From positions 1-49,805 of the forward strand of contig CASEVP010000067.1 of assembly GCA_949291345.1 (NCBI GenBank): 49,805 bases of DNA. Direction: 5' to 3'. The notes under the pieces were generated by a model. That model made no database searches and was not told the DNA's origin. It saw only the letters and a list, made by a program, of their open reading frames with translations. The translations under genes and the position numbers were made by a program. Positions 29,501 to 36,337 of this stretch are shown in pieces. Source of the DNA: an uncultured Ruminococcus sp. Lineage in GTDB: Bacteria; Bacillota; Clostridia; Oscillospirales; Ruminococcaceae. Position 1 is the first letter of the stretch. Every line of letters starts with the position of its first letter.

Positions 29501-29816
29501 TGCCCATAAACTCACCGGACAGATTTCGGGACCAATTGTAAAAAATACTGCCGTCGCCCCAAAACGCATCACGCAACGTTTCAAAATAGTAGACATACTG
29601 TCCATTTAGATCCAGACACAATACCGACTCTTCACCAAACGGATACAAGCCGAATATTGCATATGCCAAATACGTCAAAATTGCCGGAATTGCGAACGCA
29701 ATCAAATAAACACGATTACGGCTAACCCACTGCGCAAACAAAGACAATATATTGCCAGTACGGGCAGGCTTTTTTGCAGTAATCGTTTTTGCGGCTTTGG
29801 TGTTGGTTGTTGCCAT
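26583..29816 (-). CDS. YfhO-family polytopic membrane glycosyltransferase-like protein with SHOCT-like tail
   Basis: 1077 residues with a dozen or so membrane segments in the first half, a large extracytoplasmic domain (about 520-980), one more membrane segment (about 990-1010) and a charged cytoplasmic tail. The N-terminal block with YPFGEESVLCLDLNGQYVYY is typical of the YfhO family; Bacillus and Listeria YfhO are GT-C-like enzymes that add sugars to lipoteichoic acid. The last 45 residues (LKNLEALHRQGILTDTEF) look like a SHOCT motif, unusual for this family as far as I know. The start has AAGGAGG. It is a single gene with its own promoter and terminator. Confidence 0.85.
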   Translation of the reverse strand: MATTNTKAAKTITAKKPARTGNILSLFAQWVSRNRVYLIAFAIPAILTYLAYAIFGLYPFGEESVLCLDLNGQYVYYFETLRDAFWGDGSIFYNWSRNLSGEFMGIIGYYLASPFTLIVLLLPEKFMLSSLLIMQLCKLGAAGVTFNYFLQKSKNVSAYPSLIFSTMYAMMAYAVIQLIDPMWLDGLVFLPLIMLGIEYLVDDGRRLNLIIPLALMCVANFYIGYMICIFVALYFFFYLFAGSDKKRKGYDYVTALIRMAYSSAIALACAAFMLLPVYNALKLGKFDFTDPDYSFRFQSFPLSQKLLENGQDSPLLVLLCDILDLFPQLLPAQYDSVNVQGKPEIYCGLLTVVLLPLFYMNKGISRKKKVGYSLLLFVMLMCMLITPVDMMWHGGQVPNWLPFRYSFLLSFIFLTMAATAFANLKGLQKKHLLGSAVCMAVVIAVVAGMKFEQMAKGAVWISAALMAVYLILLYFMMGGKIVSNKKGANIFMTSLLLVMVCGEATYNAVDSMNDIDEEVAYSTRASYQNYIQNGRAATEKMEEEDPGFYRAEKTFYRCVNDNAAFGLKGISHSSSVMNARILTFLETLGYSTKSYYSRYDGNSELADSLLGIKYVLDRGDSFDQQRRLNEDYAAKWTYDYTNENDLEKTITAYENTNALSIGYMVDEDMLKIDHLGNDNPFNSQNIFMSTLSGNTTFDESGNFASWHEYYTPLNLAEEPIVSPALTESPYGAGKKYEVTGDGDPTIDFHLVADSSDPIYIYIKTEFQREVNLWMATWNEAEWAADETAWKETNSGEFTWSEADKYATSNGGFEGRGQYFENDNYVAIRLGSFEPGTKITFRMTVANSEKFTIFNNALFYTYHPDLFQQDIDILKQNQWQLDEDKCNDRKLTGTITAEEGQLMLTSIPYEPGWTVKIDGKKVDNLVQEVEQEDGTIKLENQEGDTGQIVAVNALLAVRLPAGTHTVTMTYTPPGWWIGIALLCGGVVLMVFFWFGDRKRYAAMLVEIANEKRRKEEEAKKRIKLSSKNAATSTPQKDEVQDLLKNLEALHRQGILTDTEFASKKAEIEKKKAEKKEKS

Positions 29817-29910
29817 GAAATTCCTCCTTAAAAATGCAAGCCTCTTCCGGCATTGCGTATTTCCCATTGTATCCTGCGTTTCCCCTAACGACAGGACAAC
29901 ACATACCATC

Positions 29911-29939
29911 ATTATAGCATAGTCTTAACACTTTGGCAA
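29911..29939 (-). promoter_or_regulatory. Promoter of the YfhO-family gene
   Basis: Minus-strand TTGCCA (29934-29939), 17-bp spacer, TATAAT (29911-29916); leader about 90 bases. Confidence 0.8.
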
Positions 29940-30048
29940 GTACTTTTCCACCAAATTGTCATTTTTTTGAGAAAATACCTATTATATGCATTCTACTGTC
30001 AGATTTTCTTTTCTACGACTTTTTTTCGCCATCTCAGTAAAAAAAATC

Positions 30049-30077
30049 TTGACAACATTTCAGAATTATGCTATACT
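30049..30077 (+). promoter_or_regulatory. Promoter of tRNA-Gln
   Basis: TTGACA (30049-30054), 17-bp spacer, TATACT (30072-30077). It lies about 95 bases before the tRNA. Confidence 0.85.
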
Positions 30078-30090
30078 ATACAAGACGCCG

Positions 30091-30116
30091 TAAAAAACCA
30101 GCATATTGGTTTTTTA
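30091..30116 (+). repeat. Terminator-like hairpin between promoter and tRNA-Gln
   Basis: TAAAAAACCA (30091-30100) and TGGTTTTTTA (30107-30116) are perfect inverted copies around six bases. The right arm ends in T's like an intrinsic terminator, but the stem has only three G-C pairs. Confidence 0.6.
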
Positions 30117-30171
30117 TAGTTGCTGTAAAACAATCATTACATTTTTCGTACGGTTCTTGATGAACTGAAAT

Positions 30172-30247
30172 TGGGGTATAGCCAAGTGGTAAGGCAACGG
30201 ACTTTGACTCCGTCATTCCGCTGGTTCGAATCCAGCTACTCCAACCA
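30172..30247 (+). tRNA. trnQ: tRNA-Gln (anticodon TTG)
   Basis: 76 bases including an encoded CCA. Acceptor arms TGGGGTA and TACTCCA pair with one G-T; the anticodon stem ACGGA/TCCGT encloses loop CTTTGAC with anticodon TTG; the T-loop GGTTCGAATCC is normal. It is followed at once by a strong terminator, so it is a single-tRNA unit or is read with little downstream sequence. Confidence 0.97.
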
Positions 30248-30261
30248 AAGGCTTTTTTTGA

Positions 30262-30294
30262 AAAAACCACCCAATTCGCGATTGGGTGGTTTTT
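30262..30294 (+). terminator. Terminator after tRNA-Gln
   Basis: A-rich stem AACCACCCAAT with its complement ATTGGGTGGTT around TCGCG, flanked by A's and T's; TTTTTGATTTT follows. Confidence 0.92.
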
Positions 30295-30324
30295 GATTTT
30301 CCCTTATGAAAGGATTGACTTCTA

Positions 30325-30633
30325 ATGTTACAAAACCCTTTAGCTATCACAATCCTTGCAGTCAGTATTCTGTATTTGATTGTTATTGCTATCATTTTTT
30401 GGCGGTTTCGCATATCACTGCGACATCTGAACGAAAAAATAGAAGAATGCCATCAAGAAGAAAAAGAGAAAAAAATAGAGGCAGCACATCAAAAAACATA
30501 TTTTGAACAAAGAAATATTATTTATCAAAAGCAAACTTGTACCGCTTCTATTGCAGACGAAAGCCCATATCCGAAAACCGCAGACGAAAGCACAAAAAAA
30601 GATGTGCACAAAGGCACATCTTCCTTGCAATAG
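30325..30633 (+). CDS. Small membrane-anchored protein with charged coiled tail, unknown
   Basis: 102 residues, not recognised. An N-terminal membrane helix (about 5-26) is followed by a highly charged Glu/Lys-rich helix (about 33-58) and a polar tail. AAAGGA lies ten bases before the ATG. It follows the tRNA-Gln terminator by 30 bases; no separate promoter was found. Its last codons contain the terminator hairpin of the convergent minus-strand lipoprotein gene, so the two genes overlap in transcript ends. The short length and odd composition leave some doubt that it is expressed. Confidence 0.6.
   Translation: MLQNPLAITILAVSILYLIVIAIIFWRFRISLRHLNEKIEECHQEEKEKKIEAAHQKTYFEQRNIIYQKQTCTASIADESPYPKTADESTKKDVHKGTSSLQ
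30592..30622 (-). terminator. Terminator of the convergent lipoprotein gene, inside a coding end
   Basis: AAGATGTGC (30599-30607) and GCACATCTT (30614-30622) form a perfect 9-bp stem with a six-base loop; on the minus strand seven T's follow. It lies inside the 3' end of the plus-strand gene at 30325-30633. Confidence 0.85.
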
Positions 30634-30691
30634 GATTTTAGAGCATATATATAATACCTTAACATCAACCAAAGCAATTCCAAAATTTCTG

Positions 30692-31336
30692 TTATGCACA
30701 AACATAGTATGCATCATCCAAACATAGCAAATATACCGTTATTTCATCGCAAAATACCGTATCAGTATCGTTAGAAAGTACCAACGTTAATGTCAATGTC
30801 TTACAACTTTGCATATGATCCGTACAGTAATTTTCATCACCTTTTAATGTATTGAGCATCTCTATCAATCTACTGGCTTCCGATCCGGCATCATCTTGAT
30901 CAAGACAACCTGTGATTTGTACCTGTGAAATGGTATATGTCCCGTCGATTTCCTCTCCAAGTTTTTCGTGTTGCTGGGCAACAAAGGCACGATCATCTAA
31001 CAGTCCGCCATATACATTTTCATACAAATAATCCATGTACTCCCGCACCGTACAAGTCTGTAAAAGTTCGGCATCCTGATTTTGGATCGCCGCATAATAA
31101 TTTGCCAGCGCATCCAGTTCGTCAGCATTTTCAAAAAAACGCTTATCATACTCCAGAGGCACAGCATGGCTATCATCATCCCGCATAGTTGAACCATATG
31201 CCAGATCTTCCATTGCCACATTTACTCCAGATTCCGTATCCGATTCGTTGCCGGAACAGCCCATACCACCGAATGCCAGCAGCAATACCATTGCACAAAC
31301 GGCAATTCCCTGCAATGTCCGCTTTTTTTGCATCAT
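30692..31336 (-). CDS. Predicted lipoprotein, unknown function
   Basis: 214 residues. A basic start and hydrophobic stretch lead to a lipobox-like GGMGC, with Cys about 27 as the likely lipidated residue, then an acidic linker. The mature part contains DALANYYAAIQNQDAELLQTC, which resembles the helical start of NTF2-like domains of secreted proteins. The lipoprotein at 45652-46332 has a similar layout (membrane anchor, acidic linker, similar YFYAVETQNYDLYL helix), so the two may be distant paralogues. It is transcribed divergently from rsmE. Confidence 0.8.
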   Translation of the reverse strand: MMQKKRTLQGIAVCAMVLLLAFGGMGCSGNESDTESGVNVAMEDLAYGSTMRDDDSHAVPLEYDKRFFENADELDALANYYAAIQNQDAELLQTCTVREYMDYLYENVYGGLLDDRAFVAQQHEKLGEEIDGTYTISQVQITGCLDQDDAGSEASRLIEMLNTLKGDENYCTDHMQSCKTLTLTLVLSNDTDTVFCDEITVYLLCLDDAYYVCA

Positions 31337-31475
31337 TGAAAACCCTTCCTTTCAGAGTATTCGCCCCTAACAATCTGTCTTGGCAGCAATACACACAATA
31401 CAGACAACACTGCAGACAATGTTGCACGGAAAAAATTTTCATCCGGCAAAATTGTTGTGCCATGCTACTTCTATT

Positions 31476-31504
31476 ACTTTATCATATTTTATTCCGCTTG
31501 TCAA
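31476..31504 (-). promoter_or_regulatory. Promoter of the lipoprotein gene
   Basis: Minus-strand TTGACA (31499-31504), 17-bp spacer and a weaker -10 TAAAGT (31476-31481); leader about 130 bases. Confidence 0.6.
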
Positions 31505-31534
31505 CCAAGTAATCTTTTTTCAGGAGGTATTATC

Positions 31535-32254
31535 ATGCCACGCTTTTTTCTAGAAAAACTGGATGAATCTGATATTTGCATTACAGGTCCAGATGCTAGG
31601 CACATCGGTCTCTCCCTGCGCATGAAGATAGGAGATCCCCTCACCGTCTGTGCCTACGGCAGAGACTATCAGTGCAGAATTCGCTCTATTTCTCCCGAGG
31701 AAGTACATCTGGAAATGCTCTCTGTCTCTCTTTGCGCTGCAGAACCATCCATTTCTGTCACCCTATACCAGGCGATGCCCAAATTCGACAAACTTGAACA
31801 AATCATTCAAAAATCCGTTGAACTTGGAGCAGTACGCATTGTTCCAGTTCTGACTAGACGCTGTATCTCCAGACCAAAGCCGCAAGAATTTGAAAAAAAA
31901 CGAAGCCGCCTGCAAAAAATTGCTGCATCTGCTGCCAAACAAGCTGGCAGAGGTATGGTTCCAGATGTGGAGAATCTATACACCTTTTCTCAAATGTGTG
32001 AAGAAATAAAACAGGCAGACTGTGCCATTCTCCTCTACGAAAGCGGCGGAATCCGATTTGACGCCGTACCGCTCCAAGGAGCTCGTTCTATTGCTCTAAT
32101 CATTGGCAGCGAGGGAGGATTTGATCCGGAAGAAGCACAGTCTCTTCAAGCATACGGCGCATCCGCCGTATGGCTGGGAAAACGAATCCTGCGATGTGAA
32201 ACAGCCCCTCTTGCCGCACTGTCTATTTTGATGCATCGGACAGGGAATCTTTGA
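31535..32254 (+). CDS. rsmE: RsmE, 16S rRNA m3U1498 methyltransferase
   Basis: 239-residue SPOUT-class enzyme methylating U1498 of 16S rRNA. The N-terminal PUA-like part opens MPRFFLEKL and includes the conserved HIGLSLRMKIGD. The C-terminal knot carries IGSEGGFDPEEA and LGKRILRCETAPLAALSIL. The start has CAGGAGG upstream; earlier in-frame codons from 31457 are leader. The usual partner prmA is not present. A MITE-like element begins 12 bases after the stop. Confidence 0.95.
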   Translation: MPRFFLEKLDESDICITGPDARHIGLSLRMKIGDPLTVCAYGRDYQCRIRSISPEEVHLEMLSVSLCAAEPSISVTLYQAMPKFDKLEQIIQKSVELGAVRIVPVLTRRCISRPKPQEFEKKRSRLQKIAASAAKQAGRGMVPDVENLYTFSQMCEEIKQADCAILLYESGGIRFDAVPLQGARSIALIIGSEGGFDPEEAQSLQAYGASAVWLGKRILRCETAPLAALSILMHRTGNL

Positions 32255-32266
32255 GGATATACTTTA

Positions 32267-32437
32267 GGCAATACCGCACAATTCGAATGCGTAGATTGCG
32301 CAGCAATTTTTGTTTTAGATAGGAAAGTGACAACGAAGCAATACTTGATGTATTGCAAGGAGGAACTTTTCTATATCAAGCAAAAACGGCAAGCTAGATA
32401 CGTATTCAGACGAAGACGGGAATTGTGCGGTGTTGCC
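32267..32437. mobile_element. MITE-like element with terminal inverted repeats
   Basis: 171 bp bounded by 18-bp inverted repeats: GGCAATACCGCACAATTC (32267-32284) and, with one mismatch, GAATTGTGCGGTGTTGCC (32420-32437). Both ends are flanked by TTTA (32263-32266, 32438-32441), a likely target-site duplication. Most of the inside is also an imperfect palindrome, e.g. AGATAGGAAAGT against ACTTTTCTATAT, centred on a perfect hairpin GCAATAC-TTGAT-GTATTGC (32338-32356). No coding frame fits. This is the structure of a non-autonomous, transposase-mobilised element; no other copy is in the window. Confidence 0.8.
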
Positions 32438-32597
32438 TTTATAAATAAGTGCATTTCTCAAAACAGATATGCTTTTTTACGCCCATATTTAACTAATAAC
32501 ACTTTATCCCTCTTTATATGTCAATGAATGCATCAATATATCAAAAAACATGATGCATACTTATTTCTCCACAATAAAACTTTTTTTGTAAACCCCC

Positions 32598-32626
32598 TTG
32601 CATTCTCCTTTTGTTTATGGTATGAT
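32598..32626 (+). promoter_or_regulatory. Promoter of the GH94 phosphorylase gene
   Basis: TTGCAT (32598-32603), 17-bp spacer, TATGAT (32621-32626); leader about 115 bases. Between the MITE-like element and this promoter nothing was recognised. Confidence 0.75.
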
Positions 32627-32745
32627 TAAACCAATACAGATGACCACTTGTTGTCTGTTTGTTGTACCAATATTCTAAAAAAATATAGTTTCATCCAAAG
32701 CGTACAACTTTATTTTGAAATATACAGCAAAGGAGAATTTTACTC

Positions 32746-35142
32746 ATGCAGTATGGCCGTTTTGATCTAGAAAACAAAGAATATATCATTGACCGTCCAG
32801 ATACTCCAGCTCCCTGGGTCAACTACTTAGGTTCCCCGGAATACGGCGCGATGATCTCTAACAACGCTGCCGGTTACAGTTTTGTCAAATCCGGCGCAAA
32901 CGGCAGAATCATCCGTTTTCGCTTTAATTCCATGATGGCACTTCCAGGACGTTACATCTATCTACGGGATAATGATACCACAGACTATTGGTCCACTTCT
33001 TGGCAGCCGGTCGGTAAACCTCTGGACACCTACAAAAGTGTCTGCCGTCACGGCACTGCTTACACAATAATTTCTGCAGAATATGCAGGTATTTCTTCTG
33101 AAGTAACCTACTATGTTCCTATCGGCGCGACTTATGAAGTATGGCGTGCTGTCATTACCAACAACAGTGACAAGCCCAGAAACCTGTCCTCCTTTGGTTT
33201 TGTAGAATTCACCAATGACAACAACTACGAGCAAGATCAGGTCAATCTTCAATATACACTATTTATCACCAGAACCAGCTTTGAAGGGAATAAGATTCTC
33301 CAGCATATTAATGAAAACAGCGGCAAAGATGAAACTGGTTCTAATCATAAAGAACGGTTTTTCGGTATGGTTGGTGCTCCCATTTCCGGCTATTGCGGTA
33401 ATCCTGATAGTTTCTTCGGTCCATATCGCACCTATTCCAACCCTATTGCAGTGGAAAAGGGAAAATGCTCCGGCGAAATGAACTACAATTCCAATGCTTG
33501 CGGCGCCCTTCAGAGCAACTTTGTTCTTCAGCCGGGTGAATCCCAAGAATTGATCTATGTTGTAGGACAAAAAGACAACGCACAGGCAAACGAAATCTTG
33601 AAAATATATGAAACACCGGGCAAGGTAGAAGAGGAAGTGGCAGCCCTAAAAGCCTACTGGCATGGAAAGCTAAATAACTTCCAAGTCAATACCCCTTCTC
33701 CGGAATTTAACAACATGATAAACGTATGGAACGCTTATCAGTGTTTCATTACTTTCATCTGGTCCAGAGCCGCTTCTTTCGTATACTGCGGTCTGAGAAA
33801 TGGTTATGGTTATCGGGATACGGTACAGGATATCCAAGGCATTATCCATCTTGATCCGGAAATGGCTGCGGAAAAAATTCGTTTCATGCTTTCTGCCCAA
33901 GTAGATAACGGCGGTGGATTGCCGCTGGTAAAATTCGACCACAAAGCCGGTCACGAAAACACGCCGGACGATCCGGAATATGTCAAGGAGACTGGTCACC
34001 CATCTTATCGTGCCGATGATGCGCTGTGGCTGTTCCCTACTATTGCAAAATATGTAGGCGAATCCGGCAATAAGGGATTCTATGACGAAGTCATTGTTTA
34101 TGCAAACGGCGGCGAAGATACTGTTTACGATCATTTAAAGCGTGCGATCCGTTTTTCCATGGAACGACTGGGTGATCATAATATGCCTGCTGGTCTGCAT
34201 GCCGATTGGAACGACTGTCTTCGTCTGGGTAAAAAAGGAGAATCCACATTTGTTGCCTTCCAGTTGTATTATGCAATGTCTATGATGCGGAAATTAGCTG
34301 TAGAGCGGAAAGATGCTGATTATATTTCCTATCTCGACAAGGTACAGAAGGAACTTGGCGATGCCCTCGAAAAATGCTGGGATGAGGATCGCTTTATCCG
34401 TGGCATTCGTGAGGATGGCATTGTTGTTGGTGCCAAGAAAGATCCGGAAGCTTCTATGTGGCTCAATCCACAAAGCTGGAGCATTATTTCCGGTTTTGCA
34501 TCTAAGGAGCAAAGCAAAGTGGCAATGCAGTCTGTTGCAGACATTCTAGACACACCATACGGTGCCAAACTGCTGGATCCACCTTATGTAGATCACTACT
34601 TTGATGGTGCTTTAATGCACATATTCAATCCCGATACCAAGGAAAACGGCGGTATCTTCTCCCAATCTCAGGGCTGGCTGATTCTTGCAGAAAGTCTCAT
34701 TGGTCATGGCAACGACGCATTCCGCTACTTTAAGGAAAGCTCACCGGCGTCAATGAACGACAAGGCAGAACAACGTGTTATGGAACCATATGTACACGGA
34801 CAATTTACCGAATCCTCTGCATCGCCATACGAAGGACGCTCTCATGTACACTGGCTGACCGGTACGGCATCTACCGTTATGGTTGGCTGTGTTGAGGGAA
34901 TCTGCGGCATGCGTCCGGATGCAGACGGTTTACATATTTGCCCCTCAATTCCATCTGACTGGGACAATTTTACCATAGAGAAAAACTTCCGTGGCAAACA
35001 CTTGTCTATCACCATTCAAAATCCCAACCACGTACAGAGCGGTGTATCGTTGTTGACACTAAATGGGAAAAATCTGGAAGGTGACTACGTTCCAGCAAAT
35101 GCGCTGTCTGACAACAACACAATAGAAGTAGTGCTGGGATAA
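32746..35142 (+). CDS. GH94 disaccharide phosphorylase (cellobiose or chitobiose type)
   Basis: 798-residue cytoplasmic inverting phosphorylase that splits a beta-linked disaccharide with phosphate, giving an alpha-sugar-1-phosphate. The N-terminus PAPWVNYLGSPEYGAMISN, the ADWNDCL segment with the catalytic aspartate (Asp 487/490 region) and the C-terminal HWLTGTAS are GH94 hallmarks, and length fits cellobiose and diacetylchitobiose phosphorylases. Motifs such as DYWSTSWQPV and GYRDTVQD look, from memory, closer to the chitobiose clade than to classical cellobiose phosphorylase (GFRDSNQD), so specificity is open. AAAGGAGA precedes the ATG. It is a single gene with its own promoter and terminator. 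Confidence 0.9.
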   Translation: MQYGRFDLENKEYIIDRPDTPAPWVNYLGSPEYGAMISNNAAGYSFVKSGANGRIIRFRFNSMMALPGRYIYLRDNDTTDYWSTSWQPVGKPLDTYKSVCRHGTAYTIISAEYAGISSEVTYYVPIGATYEVWRAVITNNSDKPRNLSSFGFVEFTNDNNYEQDQVNLQYTLFITRTSFEGNKILQHINENSGKDETGSNHKERFFGMVGAPISGYCGNPDSFFGPYRTYSNPIAVEKGKCSGEMNYNSNACGALQSNFVLQPGESQELIYVVGQKDNAQANEILKIYETPGKVEEEVAALKAYWHGKLNNFQVNTPSPEFNNMINVWNAYQCFITFIWSRAASFVYCGLRNGYGYRDTVQDIQGIIHLDPEMAAEKIRFMLSAQVDNGGGLPLVKFDHKAGHENTPDDPEYVKETGHPSYRADDALWLFPTIAKYVGESGNKGFYDEVIVYANGGEDTVYDHLKRAIRFSMERLGDHNMPAGLHADWNDCLRLGKKGESTFVAFQLYYAMSMMRKLAVERKDADYISYLDKVQKELGDALEKCWDEDRFIRGIREDGIVVGAKKDPEASMWLNPQSWSIISGFASKEQSKVAMQSVADILDTPYGAKLLDPPYVDHYFDGALMHIFNPDTKENGGIFSQSQGWLILAESLIGHGNDAFRYFKESSPASMNDKAEQRVMEPYVHGQFTESSASPYEGRSHVHWLTGTASTVMVGCVEGICGMRPDADGLHICPSIPSDWDNFTIEKNFRGKHLSITIQNPNHVQSGVSLLTLNGKNLEGDYVPANALSDNNTIEVVLG

Positions 35143-35228
35143 ACCATATTTTCTGCAAAATGAACGATTGCCCCATTTAAACAATTGCAGGTAAATGATT
35201 TACAGCAATAACTTTATTACATAAATGT

Positions 35229-35267
35229 AAAAAGCGGCTTACCAATAAAAAGTAAGTCGCTTTTTTT
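35229..35267 (+). terminator. Terminator after the GH94 gene
   Basis: GCGGCTTAC (35234-35242) pairs with GTAAGTCGC (35252-35260) with one G-T; A's precede and seven T's follow. It may also act on the convergent carboxypeptidase gene. Confidence 0.88.
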
Positions 35268-35304
35268 CAAGATTTTCAAAACGTCTACTGCTTTATCTCA
35301 AACA

Positions 35305-36231
35305 TCAGCCTTGCCATGGTTGTGCATATTCCGACATTACGCCAAGATATTCCTCCAATGTCAAACCATAACGCTGTATCTCCTGTGCTGTTTCTATACC
35401 CACATACCGAATATGCCACGGTTCATATTTATACCCGGTGACATTCTCCTTTCCCTCCGGAAACCGAATGATAAACCCATATTCTGCACAGTGCTCTGCC
35501 AGCCAAACGGCCTCGCTTGTTTCGGCAAAAGCATCGTCAATGGTGTTACAATCGATGGTCAAACCCGACTGATGCTCAGAGTGACCCGGTCTGGCAGAAA
35601 ATGTATCTGCTATTTCCCAACCATATATCTTGCAATAATTGTTGTATATCTGCACCTGGTAATCATAACTACGATAATCAGAACCAATATAAAGTTGCTG
35701 CCCTTCCTTTGCAGCGGCATCCTGCATCTGCAAAAACGCGTCTTTTGCAATAGGTTCCAGCCCAGGTGCATAATTTTTCGGCAGGGAATACGTCTTATTT
35801 ACCACCAGAATATCGTCTACATAGGTACAGCCCTCTCGTATTTCCAACTTTCTCACTGCAACTTGATAGGTATCGCCCTTATCCCCGGTAATTTTACATC
35901 TTCCTTGCTTAATGCCGGTAATATTGCCATACATATCCACCGTAGCAACGGACTCATCATTGCTTGTCCATCTTTCTGCCTCCAAACCAACAAGTTGTAC
36001 TGTGTTTCCTTCCAATACAGCCACATACCGCCTTGATGATATCGCATCGCTTTGTGAATCAGTCTGTACTGTGCTGTTTTTTCGGTCTAGCGTTTGAAAA
36101 TGATGAAACGAATTGGGAACAAACAGCAACCATGCGGCAAACAAAAGTGATGCTGCACACAGTATGATCGTACCGAACAAGAGTACTTGTCCCACTCGGT
36201 TTTTCTTTTTTCTCGTATTAAGTTGTGCCAT
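35305..36231 (-). CDS. VanY/M15B-type D-alanyl-D-alanine carboxypeptidase
   Basis: 308-residue membrane-anchored zinc peptidase trimming the terminal D-Ala from wall stem peptides. Order: cytoplasmic start, membrane segment (about 16-38), linker, a BIG2-like domain (about 70-125, WTSNDESVATVDMYGNITGI), then the M15B domain with SARPGHSEHQSGLTID (first zinc His and Asp) and EPWHIRYVG (third ligand). The start MAQLN has AAGGGG nine bases upstream; an in-frame TTG at 36264 falls in a hairpin. It lies just downstream of the third LRR gene and is probably read with it. Confidence 0.9.
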   Translation of the reverse strand: MAQLNTRKKKNRVGQVLLFGTIILCAASLLFAAWLLFVPNSFHHFQTLDRKNSTVQTDSQSDAISSRRYVAVLEGNTVQLVGLEAERWTSNDESVATVDMYGNITGIKQGRCKITGDKGDTYQVAVRKLEIREGCTYVDDILVVNKTYSLPKNYAPGLEPIAKDAFLQMQDAAAKEGQQLYIGSDYRSYDYQVQIYNNYCKIYGWEIADTFSARPGHSEHQSGLTIDCNTIDDAFAETSEAVWLAEHCAEYGFIIRFPEGKENVTGYKYEPWHIRYVGIETAQEIQRYGLTLEEYLGVMSEYAQPWQG

Positions 36232-36262
36232 TTCTCCCATCCCCTTTTTGCATTGATAAAGC

Positions 36263-36298
36263 AAACACCCTTCTGCCTTATGGCAAGAGGGTGTTTTT
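36263..36298. terminator. Hairpin between the LRR genes and the carboxypeptidase gene
   Basis: AAACACCCTTCTGCC (36263-36277) and GGCAAGAGGGTGTTT (36282-36296) pair nearly throughout. T's follow on the plus strand; the minus-strand tail is only GCTTTATC, so termination of the LRR transcript is likely partial. Confidence 0.6.
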
Positions 36299-36337
36299 GA
36301 GATTTCAAGTTCCTATATCGTTTCTATAACTTGCGGT

